This document shows, piece after piece, positions 32,001-40,844 of a stretch of 64,000 bases of DNA. The position numbers were made by a program, and so were the translations under genes. This DNA is from Fulvimarina endophytica. GTDB taxonomy: Bacteria > Pseudomonadota > Alphaproteobacteria > Rhizobiales > Rhizobiaceae. Every line of letters starts with the position of its first letter. The first letter of the stretch is position 1. Below the pieces are notes generated by a model. That model did not search any database, had not been told where the DNA came from, and was given only the letters and a program-made list of their open reading frames with translations. The stretch spans positions 372,001-436,000 of the forward strand of contig NZ_QURL01000002.1 of NCBI RefSeq assembly GCF_003403015.1, written 5' to 3'.

Positions 32001-32488
32001 GAGGGGCGAGCGCGGTGCGTCTCGCCGGCACCGTCACCAGCCGGCAGGAGCGCAAGACGCGGACCGGCGGAAAGATCGGCATCATCCAGATGTCGGATGC
32101 GACCGCCCAGTACGAGGTGGTTCTCTTCTCCGAAACGCTTTACGCCTTCCGCGATGCTCTGGAGCCCGGGGCCTCGGTCATCGTCACCGCCCAGGCCGAA
32201 GAGCGGCCCGAGGGCGTCTCGTTCCGGGTCAGCAACGTCCAGTCGCTCGAGGACGAGGCGGTGCGCATGCAGAAGGCGCTGCGCATCTTCCTTCGCGACG
32301 AAGCCCCGATCGCCTCCTTCCAGGACCATCTGAAAGCCAATGGCGACAGCGAGGTCTCGATCGTCCTCCTCAGGGACGACGGGGGTCGGGAGGTGGAGAT
32401 CCGGCTTGCCGACAAGTACCGGGTCTCGCCCCAGATCGCGAGCGCCATCAAGGCCGCGCAGGGCGTGGTGGATGTGGAACTGGTCTGA
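29024..32488 (+). CDS. dnaE: DNA polymerase III subunit alpha
   Basis: 1154 residues, the length of the replicative alphaproteobacterial DnaE1. An N-terminal PHP domain (about 10-280, FIHLRSHSAFSLLEG) precedes the polymerase core with GPGRGSGAGSLVAYALTITD near residue 375 and the catalytic Asp motif MPDFDIDFCQDRR near 415. The thumb/fingers, tandem helix-hairpin-helix and OB-fold domains follow to the end. GAAGGTGA precedes the ATG. The order lolD - dnaE is conserved in this group. It is not the SOS-induced DnaE2, which is shorter and linked to imuAB. Confidence 0.96.
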   Translation: MTITADAKTGPRFIHLRSHSAFSLLEGALKLDQIIKFALADEAPAVGIADTNNLFGALEFSEKASKSGLQPIIGCQLDVDFADGENDRERASLSPAPLVLIAGSQVGYANLVEIVSKAYLGHEENSRPHVKSSWLGEFAEGVIVLTGGPNGPLGIALGADRKPIAEARLDYLKQIYGDRLYVELQRQSGYSRRIEAETLELAYAFDLPIVATNEPYFYCPDDFDAHDALLAVASNRLVSHEDRRRLSRDHCLKTQGEMAELFADLPEALDNTVEIARRCSFRPKVRNPILPRFAGADADPAEALREEAAELRRQAFEGLEARIAKHGIASGHTEEDYRARLDFELTIIEKMEFPGYFLIVADFIKWAKDQGIPVGPGRGSGAGSLVAYALTITDLDPLRFSLLFERFLNPERVSMPDFDIDFCQDRREEVIRYVQGKYGREQVGQIITFGTLQARAVLRDVGRVLEMSYGHVDKLCKLVPANPANPVTLAQALEEEPRLKEAREKEEIVDRLISMALKLEGLYRHASTHAAGIVIGDRPLQKLVPMYRDPRSDMPVTQFNMKWVEPAGLVKFDFLGLKTLTTLQTAVEFVKKRTGEEIDLAAIPLDDKASYEMLTRGETVGVFQLESVGMRKALIGMRPDVFEDIIALVALYRPGPMENIPTYNARKHGEEEPDFIHDKIAPILKETQGVIIYQEQVMQIAQVLSGYSLGEADMLRRAMGKKIRAEMDKQRVRFVDGAVERGVDKKQADMIFDLLAKFANYGFNKSHAAAYALVAYQTAYLKANYPTEFLAASMTLDGGNTEKLNEYRLDARRLGIEVVPPSVQTSFRKFEVGEKRIFYALSAIKGVGEHAVDHIVAKRGEKPFASLEDFCGRIDPKIINKRTFEFLIAAGAFDCFGQERALLMGNVEKMMGYAARIADSRTSGQADIFGSLSSEPEPLRLTAGPLWTSSEKLMREFQAIGFHLSAHPLDEYKAALKRLRVQSHSDAVAAVKRGASAVRLAGTVTSRQERKTRTGGKIGIIQMSDATAQYEVVLFSETLYAFRDALEPGASVIVTAQAEERPEGVSFRVSNVQSLEDEAVRMQKALRIFLRDEAPIASFQDHLKANGDSEVSIVLLRDDGGREVEIRLADKYRVSPQIASAIKAAQGVVDVELV

Positions 32489-32494
32489 CGCTTC

Positions 32495-33799
32495 TCAGCT
32501 GCGGCGCGGCTCGGACCGGGTCGGCGGCGCCCCATAGGTGTAGCCGGTCTCGATCGCCTTCTGTCCGAAGCGGCCGCGAAGCGCGTCGAGCGCGGCTTCC
32601 GCCTTCTTGCGTTTGGCGAAGGCCGGATCGACGAGATCCTCGGGGTCGGCGAGGCTCTCGGGCGCAAAGCCCGAACAGCCAATCCCGATCAGGCGAAATC
32701 GGGTGCCGTCGAGTTCGTGTCCGAGCAGCGAACGTCCGGCCGAAAAGATGCGGTCGGCGAGCCGCGTCGGATCCTGAAGCTTGCGCTGGCGGGTGCGCAG
32801 CTTGAAATCGGCCGTCTTCAGCTTCAGCGTCACGCCGGTGGCCGCAAGATCGGTCGCCTTGAGGCGTGCGGAAACCTTCTCGCTGAGACGCCGCAGAACC
32901 GGCACGAGATCGTCCATCCGGTAGAGGTCGGTATCGAAGGTCGTCTCGGCGGAAATGCTCTTCGCCTCGCCCCGCGGCTCGACCGTTCGCGTGTCGATCC
33001 CGCGCGAGAGGCGCGACAGGCGCATCCCCATGGCGCCGTAGCGGCGCATCAACTCGCCTTCGTCCATCTCCTGCAGCTGTCCGATCGAGGTGAGACCGTC
33101 CGCCGTGAGTTTCGCGGCCATCGCTTCGCCCACGCCCCAGATCGCGCCGATCGGCCGGACGCGCAGGAAGTCGCGGGTCTCGGACCGCCCGATCACGGAG
33201 AAGCCGCGCGGCTTTTCCAGATCCGAGGCCATCTTGGCGAGAAACTTGTTGTGCGACAGGCCGATCGAGACGCTGACGCCGATCTCGGCCTCGATCCGTG
33301 CCGCAAGCTTGACGAGCGTGACGGCGGACGGCTCGCCGTGCAAAAGTTCGGTGCCGGAGAGATCCATGAAGGCTTCGTCGATCGAGAGCGGTTCGACGAG
33401 GGGCGTGAGATCGCGCATCATCTGGCGGATCTCGCGGCCGACGCCCGCATATTTTTCCATGCGCGGTTTGACGATGACGGCCTCCGGGCAGAGCTTCAGG
33501 GCTTTGAACATCGGCATGGCCGAGCGAACGCCCCGGATGCGGGCGATGTAGCAGCATGTCGTCACGACGCCGCGCGTGCCGCCTCCGACGATCACCGGCT
33601 TGTCGCGAAGGCTCGGATCGTCCCGCTTCTCGATGCTGGCATAGAAGGCATCGCAGTCGAGATGGGCGATGGGAAGGCTGCCGAGTTCCGGGTGAGCGGC
33701 AAGGCGCGGACTGCCGCAGGCAGTGCACCGGCGCGCCTCGAGCCGGCCCGTCGCATGGCAGTCCCGGCAGACACTGAAACCCGCTGCCGACGCGGCCAT
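32495..33799 (-). CDS. dinB: DNA polymerase IV with N-terminal zinc-ribbon-like motif
   Basis: 434 residues, a Y-family translesion polymerase. Catalytic residues are in [20 protein letters not shown] and [16 protein letters not shown]; the little-finger domain follows from about residue 290. The first 40 residues add a Cys4 motif ([21 protein letters not shown]-x2-C-x10-C-x2-C) that probably binds zinc; this extension is not part of the E. coli protein. Two genes lie immediately upstream in the same direction, so dinB appears to be the last gene of a DUF3572-HAD-dinB unit. It converges with dnaE with 6 bp between stops. Confidence 0.94.
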   Translation of the reverse strand: MAASAAGFSVCRDCHATGRLEARRCTACGSPRLAAHPELGSLPIAHLDCDAFYASIEKRDDPSLRDKPVIVGGGTRGVVTTCCYIARIRGVRSAMPMFKALKLCPEAVIVKPRMEKYAGVGREIRQMMRDLTPLVEPLSIDEAFMDLSGTELLHGEPSAVTLVKLAARIEAEIGVSVSIGLSHNKFLAKMASDLEKPRGFSVIGRSETRDFLRVRPIGAIWGVGEAMAAKLTADGLTSIGQLQEMDEGELMRRYGAMGMRLSRLSRGIDTRTVEPRGEAKSISAETTFDTDLYRMDDLVPVLRRLSEKVSARLKATDLAATGVTLKLKTADFKLRTRQRKLQDPTRLADRIFSAGRSLLGHELDGTRFRLIGIGCSGFAPESLADPEDLVDPAFAKRKKAEAALDALRGRFGQKAIETGYTYGAPPTRSEPRRS

Positions 33800-33801
33800 G
33801 G

Positions 33802-34485
33802 TCAGCCCGTCGGCCCGAGGCCGTCGGCGTCGCTGCCGTCGCGCAGGATCGAGCCGATGAGGTTCCGCGCATGGGGCCAGTCGCGCGCCGACAGGGTTCC
33901 GCTCGGCAGGGCCGGCAGATGGGGGCGGAAGCCGTCATGGGCCATGAGGTGGACGAGATGCACGGTGGGGGCGCTGCGCCGGACCGTCTGGAGATTGGGG
34001 GGCAGATCGTCGACGAAGACGATCGGGCCGCTCCAGCGTGCCTGAAGTTCCGCGACGACGCCGCCCTTCGCCCGCTCCGTGGCGATCATCGGATAGCTGA
34101 GGCCCGCCGCATCGAGGACCGCACGCCGGGTGTCGTGGTAGTCGGGGTCCATCGCGGTGAGAAAGACGATGTCGGCGTGCTGCCCCAGTTCGTCCAGTGC
34201 CTCCCTCACGCCGTTCACCGGCAATTGGCGTTTCGCCTGCTCGGCATAGAGCTGAAGCATGATCGTCTCCAGCTCGCCGCCGGAAAGGGCGATGCCACTG
34301 GAAACGCGCATGGCGTTTCCCGTCAGCTTGTAGCTGTCGAAGCGCAGAGCCGCGCCATGCTCGCCGAGAAGCGTCTGGAACGGGGCGATGAATTCGAGAA
34401 CCACCTCGTCCACGTCGAGAATCAGCAGGGCCTCGTGCCGCTTCTCGATGGCGTCGATGGCCGTGCCGCGTGTCCTGTGGCTCAT
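33802..34485 (-). CDS. HAD-superfamily hydrolase-like protein
   Basis: 227 residues with HAD motifs: motif [14 protein letters not shown] (nucleophile Asp and acid/base Asp), motif II as [10 protein letters not shown], and motif III/IV region [16 protein letters not shown]. The acidic loop IV is intact, so a phosphatase-like activity is plausible, substrate unknown. The start at 34485 overlaps the upstream stop codon as ATGA; a further in-frame ATG lies 12 bases upstream within the preceding gene. Ends 2 bp before dinB. Confidence 0.8.
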   Translation of the reverse strand: MSHRTRGTAIDAIEKRHEALLILDVDEVVLEFIAPFQTLLGEHGAALRFDSYKLTGNAMRVSSGIALSGGELETIMLQLYAEQAKRQLPVNGVREALDELGQHADIVFLTAMDPDYHDTRRAVLDAAGLSYPMIATERAKGGVVAELQARWSGPIVFVDDLPPNLQTVRRSAPTVHLVHLMAHDGFRPHLPALPSGTLSARDWPHARNLIGSILRDGSDADGLGPTG

Positions 34486-34784
34486 AGGCTGTCCCATTCC
34501 CGTCCGCGCCCGCCGGCAAGGGCGCTGCCGGCGTCCACGACGCGCTGCGGCGCATGGCCGCTCGCCTCGCAGAAGGCCATCAGCGTCGCCTCGTGCGCCG
34601 TCACGAATTCGAGGACGCCGGAAAGGAAGCCGGGTTCGGCCGCCGCCGCCCGCATCTCGCCTGCCGAAAGTCCGGTAAGCCCGCAGAATCGCTCGAAAAG
34701 GCGCTGGTCACCTGCGATGAAGCCGAGAGCCTCGACCGCGATGGCTTCCGGATCGCCGGTCGTGCCCTCTTTCGAACCCGCCAT
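34482..34784 (-). CDS. DUF3572 family protein
   Basis: 100 residues, mostly helical, with the DUF3572 pattern AVEALGFIAGDQRLFERFCG-LTGLSAGEMR and FLSGVLEFVTAHEATLMAFC. Function unknown; the family is almost confined to Alphaproteobacteria and usually sits beside divK, as here where the two are divergent (123 bp apart). Overlaps the HAD-like gene by 4 bp, which indicates a shared transcript with dinB. Confidence 0.85.
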   Translation of the reverse strand: MAGSKEGTTGDPEAIAVEALGFIAGDQRLFERFCGLTGLSAGEMRAAAAEPGFLSGVLEFVTAHEATLMAFCEASGHAPQRVVDAGSALAGGRGREWDSL

Positions 34785-34907
34785 TCTTTACCTTCCGTCA
34801 ATCGTGATGCGAAGAAGGCTCCAGATTCCCACTTCTTCAACGAAATGCGCCTATTGGATTAACCCGATACCGAACATTCGGCCCCGGGTCGAGCAGGAGA
34901 CGCACCG

Positions 34908-35279
34908 ATGGCGAAAACCGTGATGATCGTTGAGGACAACGAACTCAACATGAAACTTTTTCGCGATCTGATCGAAGCTTACGGATATCTGACGGTTCGC
35001 ACCCAAAGCGGGCTCAATGCGGTGGATCTCGCCCGAGAACACATGCCCGATCTGATACTGATGGATATCCAGCTGCCCGAAATTTCGGGCCTCGATGTCA
35101 CACGACAGCTGAAAGCGGACGCGCAATTGCAACGGATTCCGGTCATAGCGGTTACTGCCTTCGCCATGAAGGGTGACGAAGAGCGGATTCGCGAGGGCGG
35201 CTGTGAGGCCTATATCTCCAAGCCCATCTCTGTCCCCAAGTTCATAGAGACGATCAAATCGTTTCTTGGCGAGGGATAA
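34908..35279 (+). CDS. divK: single-domain response regulator DivK
   Basis: 123 residues, a receiver domain alone. The acidic pocket (Glu9, Asp10), phosphoacceptor Asp53 ([13 protein letters not shown]), Thr in [16 protein letters not shown] and Lys in AYISKPIS are in place. In the family DivK links the PleC/DivJ kinases to the CckA-CtrA cell-cycle pathway. The neighbour pleD confirms the assignment. A TTAACC half-site (34859-34864) lies upstream and could bind CtrA, but no second half-site at proper spacing was found. Confidence 0.95.
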   Translation: MAKTVMIVEDNELNMKLFRDLIEAYGYLTVRTQSGLNAVDLAREHMPDLILMDIQLPEISGLDVTRQLKADAQLQRIPVIAVTAFAMKGDEERIREGGCEAYISKPISVPKFIETIKSFLGEG

Positions 35280-35288
35280 GGAATCATA

Positions 35289-36653
35289 ATGAGCGGACGC
35301 GTTCTGATCGTCGACGACAACCCGGTGAATGTCCGGCTGCTGGAAGCGAGGCTTTCGGCGGAATATTTCGATGTCGTCACCGCGCAGAGCGGCGCCGAGG
35401 CACTCCAGATCTGCCGCTCCGAACCGCTCGATCTCGTCGTCAGCGACGTGATGATGCCCGGGATGGACGGCTTCGAACTCTGCCGCACCCTCAAGTCGGA
35501 TCCGGCGACCCTCCATCTGCCCGTCGTCCTCGTGACGGCGCTCGACCAGCCGTCCGACCGCGTGATGGGACTGGAGGCAGGCGCCGACGACTTCCTTATC
35601 AAGCCGGTCCGCGATCTGCCGCTGCTTGCGCGCGTGAAAAGCCTCACCCGGCTGAAGCAGGTTACCGACGAATTGCGGCTGCGCGCCGAGACCGCCAGCG
35701 ATCTCATGACCGCGAGCGATCCTGCGGCCGATGCCGCCTCGAGCGTGCCGAACATCCTGGTTCTCGGTCACGACGAACGGTCCAATGGCCGTCTCGCCTC
35801 GATTCTGGAAAAGGTGGGAACCGTGCGGTCCTTCGCGGACCGGGCGCAGGCGTTCGACACGATCCAGGCGGGATGGGCGACCCTCGGCCTCATCGATCTG
35901 TCCGGCGGCGCGGGGCCCGATTACATGCGTTTCCTCGCCCGCTGCCGGGCGGAGCAGAACTCGCGGGCGATGCCGATCATCGTCGTGACCGATGCCGACG
36001 ACGACCAGTCCGCGGCCAAGGCGCTGGAACTCGGTGCCCACGACTACGTGCAGCGGCCGGTCGATGCGAACGAGCTTGCGGCACGAACGCGCACCCAGCT
36101 CGCCCGATACCGGTATGGCGAAGCGCTGCGCATGACGGTGGAGCGCACCCTCGAAATGGCGGTGATTGATCCCCTGACGGGGCTCTACAATCGCCGCTTC
36201 TTCGACGCGCATATGGCCCGTGCCATCGAGACCGCGAAGGAGCGGGACACGCCGTTCGCAATTCTCGTCGCCGATATCGACCACTTCAAGTCGATCAACG
36301 ATCGCTATGGCCACGATCACGGCGACCAGGTGCTGAGGGAATTTGCCCGGCGTCTTGAGGCAAGCGTACGCGCAAGCGATCTGTCCTGCCGAATGGGCGG
36401 GGAGGAGTTCGCGGTCCTCCTGCAGAATGCGGATGACAGAATGGCCAGAACCATGGCCGAGCGCTTCCGCCTCGCGGTCGAAGCGCGCCCGTTCTCGATG
36501 TCCGACGGCGTCGACGTGAACCTGACCGTTAGTGCCGGTGTCGCGATCTATCCGGCCAACGGATCCGACGCGACAGGCTTGCTTCGGGCAGCCGACGAGG
36601 CGCTCTACAAGGCGAAGCACGAAGGCCGGAACCGGATCGCGGTCGCCGCCTGA
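35289..36653 (+). CDS. pleD: diguanylate cyclase PleD
   Basis: 454 residues: receiver 1 (1-125, phosphoacceptor Asp53 in VSDVMMPGMDGFE), a receiver-like adaptor (about 150-275, without a clean phosphorylation site) and GGDEF domain (about 290-454). The active site reads RMGGEEFAVLL, the product-inhibition I-site RASD lies five residues before it, and DPLTGLYNRRFFD starts the domain. Activated by phosphorylation, it makes c-di-GMP during the swarmer-to-stalked type transition. Nine bases after divK, so cotranscribed. Confidence 0.96.
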   Translation: MSGRVLIVDDNPVNVRLLEARLSAEYFDVVTAQSGAEALQICRSEPLDLVVSDVMMPGMDGFELCRTLKSDPATLHLPVVLVTALDQPSDRVMGLEAGADDFLIKPVRDLPLLARVKSLTRLKQVTDELRLRAETASDLMTASDPAADAASSVPNILVLGHDERSNGRLASILEKVGTVRSFADRAQAFDTIQAGWATLGLIDLSGGAGPDYMRFLARCRAEQNSRAMPIIVVTDADDDQSAAKALELGAHDYVQRPVDANELAARTRTQLARYRYGEALRMTVERTLEMAVIDPLTGLYNRRFFDAHMARAIETAKERDTPFAILVADIDHFKSINDRYGHDHGDQVLREFARRLEASVRASDLSCRMGGEEFAVLLQNADDRMARTMAERFRLAVEARPFSMSDGVDVNLTVSAGVAIYPANGSDATGLLRAADEALYKAKHEGRNRIAVAA

Positions 36654-37643
36654 CCTGTGCGGGGGAGGGCGCGGGGCGCATCCGGGCTCTCCTGGAATCG
36701 CGGCCCCGTCCTCTTTGGCGGGCGAGGTCGGTCCCCTGGCAACCCCACCGCCGTCTCCTTCGTCTGCGATGATCTTCGACGATCATTTGCGAAGGATCGA
36801 TGTGCGGGGCGTTCGCGCAGGCATCTCCCATCCGTTCTGCCAGGTCCGCTTCCCGGAGCCGTCGGCATGGTGCCGGGCAAGTGGGGATGGCGTGTCATGA
36901 CGGGCTGGCACTCGGCGCCCGTGGATGCCCGAACGGCGCTTGGCCACCATGCGATTTCGCGCCTCTTCGACCTACGGAGCGTCGGGGCTGTTACCGCTTC
37001 GTGAAGAGGCCTATGATGGGGTTAACCACGTATGACGGGAATCGGTCGCTTTTGTCGAATCTCGTTGCAAAATCGGCGTGTTTCCGTCACGTTCTGCTCA
37101 TGGGTTCTGGCATTCGCATGCAGGCAAGGACAGCCGCTTCGAATGTGCGAGATACCCCATGGAATGCTCAGGTCCGCCGCATCTCCTGGGTCCCGTGGGG
37201 CGGTCGGCCAGTCTGGTTCAATACGGTGTCCTCGTGCCGTGAACCAGCTGGCCGGCCACTTTCTTCCGGAACGCCGATTTCTCCGACATCCTGAGTTCGA
37301 TGCTGACAGCGTTTCCGCGCCCGGCTTTCCTGTACGCCCGCGCCGATCGCAGGCCCTTGTCGCAGACTGCTCTCTGACTGACGCCGGCGAAGCCCCGGTG
37401 CCATCGAAGCCCGAGGAACGCCGGTTCACCGATCGCAGGCCGAAGGTTGCGTCATGCGCGCTCGGCGTGCGTCAAGAGATAACTGGTTCCCGACTCGATG
37501 ATGGCAAGGCCGGCTCTCGGTTGCTGCGGAGCGCCGATTGGGCAGCAACGGAGCGCCGATGGAGCGGTGAGTGAATAGGGCAGGGGGGGCCGGTGCCGCC
37601 GCCCTAACGGTATCCTTCGTGTGAGAAGGTTGCGCCCCGCCAT
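36654..37643. other. about 1 kb without a recognisable gene
   Basis: Between pleD and the rpmG terminator. The open frames (longest 180 codons at 37032-37574) have no recognisable domain and irregular composition. There is an inverted repeat ATGATC-ttcgac-GATCAT (36769-36786). In related genomes rpmG is usually followed by other genes, so this may be a rearrangement scar with decayed sequence. Confidence 0.5.
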
Positions 37644-37676
37644 AAACGAAAGCGCCGCCCGGTGACGGACGACGCT
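37644..37676 (-). terminator. rpmG terminator
   Basis: Minus-strand stem agcgtcgtccg (RC of 37666-37676) pairs with cgggcggcgct (RC of 37651-37661), 11 pairs including two G-T, loop of 4, followed by ttcgttt (37644-37650). Lies 55 bp beyond the rpmG stop. Confidence 0.65.
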
Positions 37677-37730
37677 GAAGAACGCTCAGGGATCGGCCTG
37701 TCTTCGGGTCCGATTCGGACCGCTCGCGGC

Positions 37731-37898
37731 TTACTTGATCTTGGTCTCGCGGAAGTCGACATGCTTGCGTGCGATGGGATCGTACTTACGCTTCACCATC
37801 TTGTCGGTCATCGTGCGGCTGTTCTTGCGGGTCACGTAGAAATAGCCGGTGTCGGCCGTCGAGAGCAGCTTGATCTTGATCGTGGTCGCCTTGGCCAT
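37731..37898 (-). CDS. rpmG: 50S ribosomal protein L33 (bL33)
   Basis: 55 residues, the usual size, with [20 protein letters not shown] and the ending [12 protein letters not shown]. This is the Cys-free form that does not bind zinc. The ATG at 37898 is the family start; upstream in-frame codons are not conserved. It is a large-subunit protein near the E site. Confidence 0.96.
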   Translation of the reverse strand: MAKATTIKIKLLSTADTGYFYVTRKNSRTMTDKMVKRKYDPIARKHVDFRETKIK

Positions 37899-38035
37899 CG
37901 TCTCATCCGTTGGTTCTTGAACGCCTTTCGCTACGGCCGGCGCGATGTCCGGCACCGAAGGAAGGCTGCAATTTGAAAATCCGTCCTGTCACGTTAGTCC
38001 CGCGATCGGTGATCGGCCTTGGCACAAACGCGAAG

Positions 38036-38060
38036 CCGCCGGCGCTTGAGACGCCGGCGG
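38036..38060 (-). terminator. probable rpoH terminator
   Basis: Perfect 9-bp stem ccgccggcg/cgccggcgg (38036-38044 with 38052-38060), 7-nt loop, 67 bp after the rpoH stop. The following minus-strand bases (cttcgcgttt) are only weakly T-rich. Confidence 0.5.
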
Positions 38061-38127
38061 ATTTCACGCGGGACATTACCCGCCGCGGCTCCGAAGTCAA
38101 GAGCGGGCCGGTAAAACCGGGCTCCGA

Positions 38128-39042
38128 TCAGGCGTGGGCCGCATCCTCCACGCGCCGCAGGGACTGCTGATCGGCCACGACGTTCTCCTGGACCGCCTTC
38201 TGGACCTTCTCGAAGGCCCGGACCTCGATCTGGCGCACGCGTTCGCGGCTGATGTCGAACTCGCCCGAGAGGGCTTCCAGCGTGATCGGGTCCTCGGACA
38301 GGCGGCGTGCCTCGAAGATCCGGCGCTCGCGATCGTTGAGGATGCCCATCGCCCGCTTCAGCATGCCCCGGCGCTGGTCGAGTTCGTCCTGATTGGCGAG
38401 AAGCTCCTCCTGGGATTCGTTCTCGTCGACCAGCCAGTCCTGCCACTCGCCGGACTCGCCCTCGGTCGCCCTCAGGGGCGAATTGAGCGAGGCGTCGCCC
38501 GACAGACGGCGGTTCATGGAGACGACCTCCTCGTTCGAAACGCCGAGCTGGGTCGCGATCTGCTGGACCTGATCGGGATTGAGATCGCCGTCCTCGAGCG
38601 CCTGGATCCGGCTCTTCATCTTGCGAAGGTTGAAGAACAGACGCTTCTGGTTCGCGGTCGTGCCCATCTTCACGAGGCTCCACGACCGCAGGATGTATTC
38701 CTGGATCGAGGCCTTGATCCACCACATGGCGTAGGTCGCAAGGCGGAAGCCGCGCTCGGGGTCGAAGCGCTTGACGGCCTGCATCAGGCCGACATTGCCC
38801 TCCGAGACGACTTCGCCGATCGGCAGGCCGTAGCCGCGATAGCCCATGGCGATCTTCGCCACGAGACGCAGATGGCTCGTCACGAGCTGGTGGGCGGCAT
38901 TGCGGTCGTCATGCTCGGCGTAACGCTTGGCGAGCATGTATTCCTCGTCGGGCTGAAGCATCGGGAACCGGCGTATCTCCTCGAGATATCGGTTCAGACC
39001 GCCTTCGCCCGAGGCGATGCTGGGTAGGTTCATCTGGGCCAT
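38128..39042 (-). CDS. rpoH: RNA polymerase heat-shock sigma factor RpoH
   Basis: 304 residues, a group 3-type sigma-32. Regions 2.1-2.4 span about 45-120 (GNVGLMQAVKRFDPERGFRL and TYAMWWIKASIQEYILRSWS), followed by the RpoH box QKRLFFNLRKMK that contacts core and is diagnostic, and region 4 with the helix-turn-helix [21 protein letters not shown]. Directs heat-shock gene transcription. Hyphomicrobiales often have two rpoH genes; only one is in this window. No clear heat-shock promoter seen upstream. Confidence 0.95.
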   Translation of the reverse strand: MAQMNLPSIASGEGGLNRYLEEIRRFPMLQPDEEYMLAKRYAEHDDRNAAHQLVTSHLRLVAKIAMGYRGYGLPIGEVVSEGNVGLMQAVKRFDPERGFRLATYAMWWIKASIQEYILRSWSLVKMGTTANQKRLFFNLRKMKSRIQALEDGDLNPDQVQQIATQLGVSNEEVVSMNRRLSGDASLNSPLRATEGESGEWQDWLVDENESQEELLANQDELDQRRGMLKRAMGILNDRERRIFEARRLSEDPITLEALSGEFDISRERVRQIEVRAFEKVQKAVQENVVADQQSLRRVEDAAHA

Positions 39043-39186
39043 TCTAGTCCCTCCATCGAAAACTGCCTGCTTTCAAAGCCAGACAAAGGCGGGCCCATGG
39101 GGCACCCGCCAGCCCTTGATATGGGGATGGAGACTTCGTCCTGCACGGTATCGCGCGCAAAAAATCCATTGACGACCGTCCGCCTC

Positions 39187-40245
39187 TTACCCATCTCCGG
39201 CAGTTGGTTCCGTTTGGAGACCAACCTGCAGGGACCCTGCAAGTTCCCGAAAATCGCCCGGCAGGGGGCTGACGAACCGTTCACTCTTTCCGGTGACCGG
39301 GTGGACGAAGCCGAGGACCGCCGCGTGGAGGGCCTGCCGGTCGAATGCACCAAGAACCGCCTGCGCTTCTTCTTCCAGCGCGTGAATCTTGCTCCGAAAG
39401 CCCGATCCGTAAACGTCGTCGCCGACCAAAGGATGCCCGAGATGGGCCATGTGCACGCGGATCTGATGGGTGCGCCCGGTCTCCAGCCGGCATTCGACCA
39501 GCGCCGCCTCCAATGGTGCCGACCGAGCCGAAAGGCTCGTGACATTGTAATGGGTGATCGCATGACGCGCGTCGGGCTGGCTGTCCGACACGACGGCCCG
39601 TTTCAGGCGATCGGCCGAGGAGCGTCCGAGAAAGGTCTCGATCCGGCCGACCGCCGGCAGGGGATGGCCCCAGACGAGCGCCCGATAGGCGCGCACGAGG
39701 CGCCCGTCGCGGCCGTGGGCGGCGAACTGTTCGGCGAGCCCTCGATGGGCCGCGTCGGATTTGGCGACGACGAGAAGGCCGCTCGTATCCTTGTCGAGCC
39801 GGTGCACGATACCCGGGCGCTTGACGCCGTTGATGCCGGAAAGCTCGTCCCCGCAATGGTGGAGAAGACCGTTCACCAGCGTTCCGGTCCAGTTGCCGGC
39901 TCCGGGATGAACGACGAGCCCGGCCGGCTTGTCGACGACGATCAGGTCCGCGTCCTCGAAGACGATGGCGAGCGGCATCTTCTCGGGCTGCGGATCGGGC
40001 TCGGCGGGCGGCGGCACGACCAGCGTCACGGTTTCGCCCGCCTGGAGCTTGCGTTTGGCGATCGTCGCGGGCGCATCGTCGATCGAGACGTCTCCCGCCT
40101 CGATCAGCGCCTTGATTCGCGCTCGCGACAGATCGGGCCCGCAGAGACGGGCGAGAAACGCGTCCATGCGGGTTCCCGCATCCGATGCGTCCACCGTGAA
40201 GACGTGTCGATCACTGGGTTCCAGATTCACTGCTCGGCTCTTCAT
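39187..40245 (-). CDS. rluD: RluA/RluD-family 23S rRNA pseudouridine synthase
   Basis: 352 residues: N-terminal S4 RNA-binding domain (about 25-85, SRARIKALIEAGDVSIDD) and a RluA-type catalytic domain with the motif KRPGIVHRLDKDTSGLLVVA containing the catalytic Asp. RLETGRTHQIRVHMAHLGHP is the second conserved motif. Most likely modifies the helix 69 region of 23S rRNA as RluD does, though paralogues differ in target. In this order the RluD-rpoH neighbourhood is common. Divergent from the small membrane protein at 40303. Confidence 0.88.
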   Translation of the reverse strand: MKSRAVNLEPSDRHVFTVDASDAGTRMDAFLARLCGPDLSRARIKALIEAGDVSIDDAPATIAKRKLQAGETVTLVVPPPAEPDPQPEKMPLAIVFEDADLIVVDKPAGLVVHPGAGNWTGTLVNGLLHHCGDELSGINGVKRPGIVHRLDKDTSGLLVVAKSDAAHRGLAEQFAAHGRDGRLVRAYRALVWGHPLPAVGRIETFLGRSSADRLKRAVVSDSQPDARHAITHYNVTSLSARSAPLEAALVECRLETGRTHQIRVHMAHLGHPLVGDDVYGSGFRSKIHALEEEAQAVLGAFDRQALHAAVLGFVHPVTGKSERFVSPLPGDFRELAGSLQVGLQTEPTAGDG

Positions 40246-40302
40246 TGTCGCGTTCCGGATCTGCGGTTATGACCGGCTGACGCGAAACAGGCAAAACCGG
40301 CG

Positions 40303-40668
40303 ATGACGACTGAAGACGATATCAAGGACGAAAAGCCCCTCGACCCCGCCGCCGAGCGCTTGCGCATCAAGCTCGTCCGCCTGCTCGTCGTCTCGATGGG
40401 TTTTCTGTTCCTGTCGATCATGACCGTGTTCGGCGTCATCATCTATCGCACCTCGGGTGCCGAGGAGGTGCCGGCCTATGACGGAACGCCGCTCTCGATC
40501 GCCCTGCCCGACGGGAGCGAGGTCGTCCAGACCGTGCTCGACGGGGACCGGATGCTCCTGACCGTGCGCGTCGGAGCCGAAACCCGGCTCGTCCTCGTCT
40601 CGGTGGAGACCGGCGAGGTCCTCCGATCCTTCACTCTCGCGAACGCGCCTTCGGCCGGCACCCGGTGA
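40303..40668 (+). CDS. DUF6476-like membrane protein
   Basis: 121 residues: a polar N-terminus, one transmembrane helix (about 25-47, LVRLLVVSMGFLFLSIMTVF) and a periplasmic part with a beta-rich pattern (VVQTVLDGDRMLLTVRV, LVLVSVETGEVLRSF) like one blade of a propeller. The layout resembles small alphaproteobacterial proteins grouped as DUF6476; the family call is tentative. Function unknown. Divergent from rluD with 57 bp between starts. Confidence 0.65.
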   Translation: MTTEDDIKDEKPLDPAAERLRIKLVRLLVVSMGFLFLSIMTVFGVIIYRTSGAEEVPAYDGTPLSIALPDGSEVVQTVLDGDRMLLTVRVGAETRLVLVSVETGEVLRSFTLANAPSAGTR

Positions 40669-40725
40669 ACGGGGGACGGTGCACCGAAAAACTTCTCCGA
40701 ATGCGCCTCCGGTCCGCAGAAAAGT

Positions 40726-40754
40726 CTTGCATCCTGCGGCCGGCCCTTTTATGT
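40726..40754 (+). promoter_or_regulatory. possible promoter of tRNA-Glu
   Basis: CTTGCA (40726-40731), 17-bp spacer, TTATGT (40749-40754), 16 bp before the mature tRNA. Weak match; placed mainly by position. Confidence 0.3.
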
Positions 40755-40769
40755 CACCCCCATTGGCAC

Positions 40770-40844
40770 GCGCCCATCGTCTAGCGGTTAGGACGGCGCC
40801 CTCTCACGGCGCAAACAGGGGTTCGATTCCCCTTGGGCGTACCA
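40770..40844 (+). tRNA. tRNA-Glu (CTC)
   Basis: 75 nt cloverleaf: acceptor gcgccca with tgggcgt (a G-T first pair, usual for alphaproteobacterial tRNA-Glu), D-arm with TCTAGCGGTTAGGAC, anticodon loop cCTCac in a gcgcc/ggcgc stem, T-arm GGTTCGATTCC, encoded CCA. The CTC anticodon reads GAG. Confidence 0.96.

Noticed and set aside
34859..34864. TTAACC as a CtrA-binding site upstream of divK
   Set aside because: Only one half-site; no second TTAA at the required spacing. Mentioned only as a hint.
34861..34875. AACC-N7-GAAC between DUF3572 and divK, similar to a LexA site
   Set aside because: One half-site has a mismatch at a key position (AACC against GAAC). A single degenerate match is expected by chance; it is kept only as context for dinB.
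37032..37574. 180-codon open frame between pleD and rpmG
   Set aside because: No recognisable domain, uneven composition, no ribosome site. Treated as non-coding or decayed.
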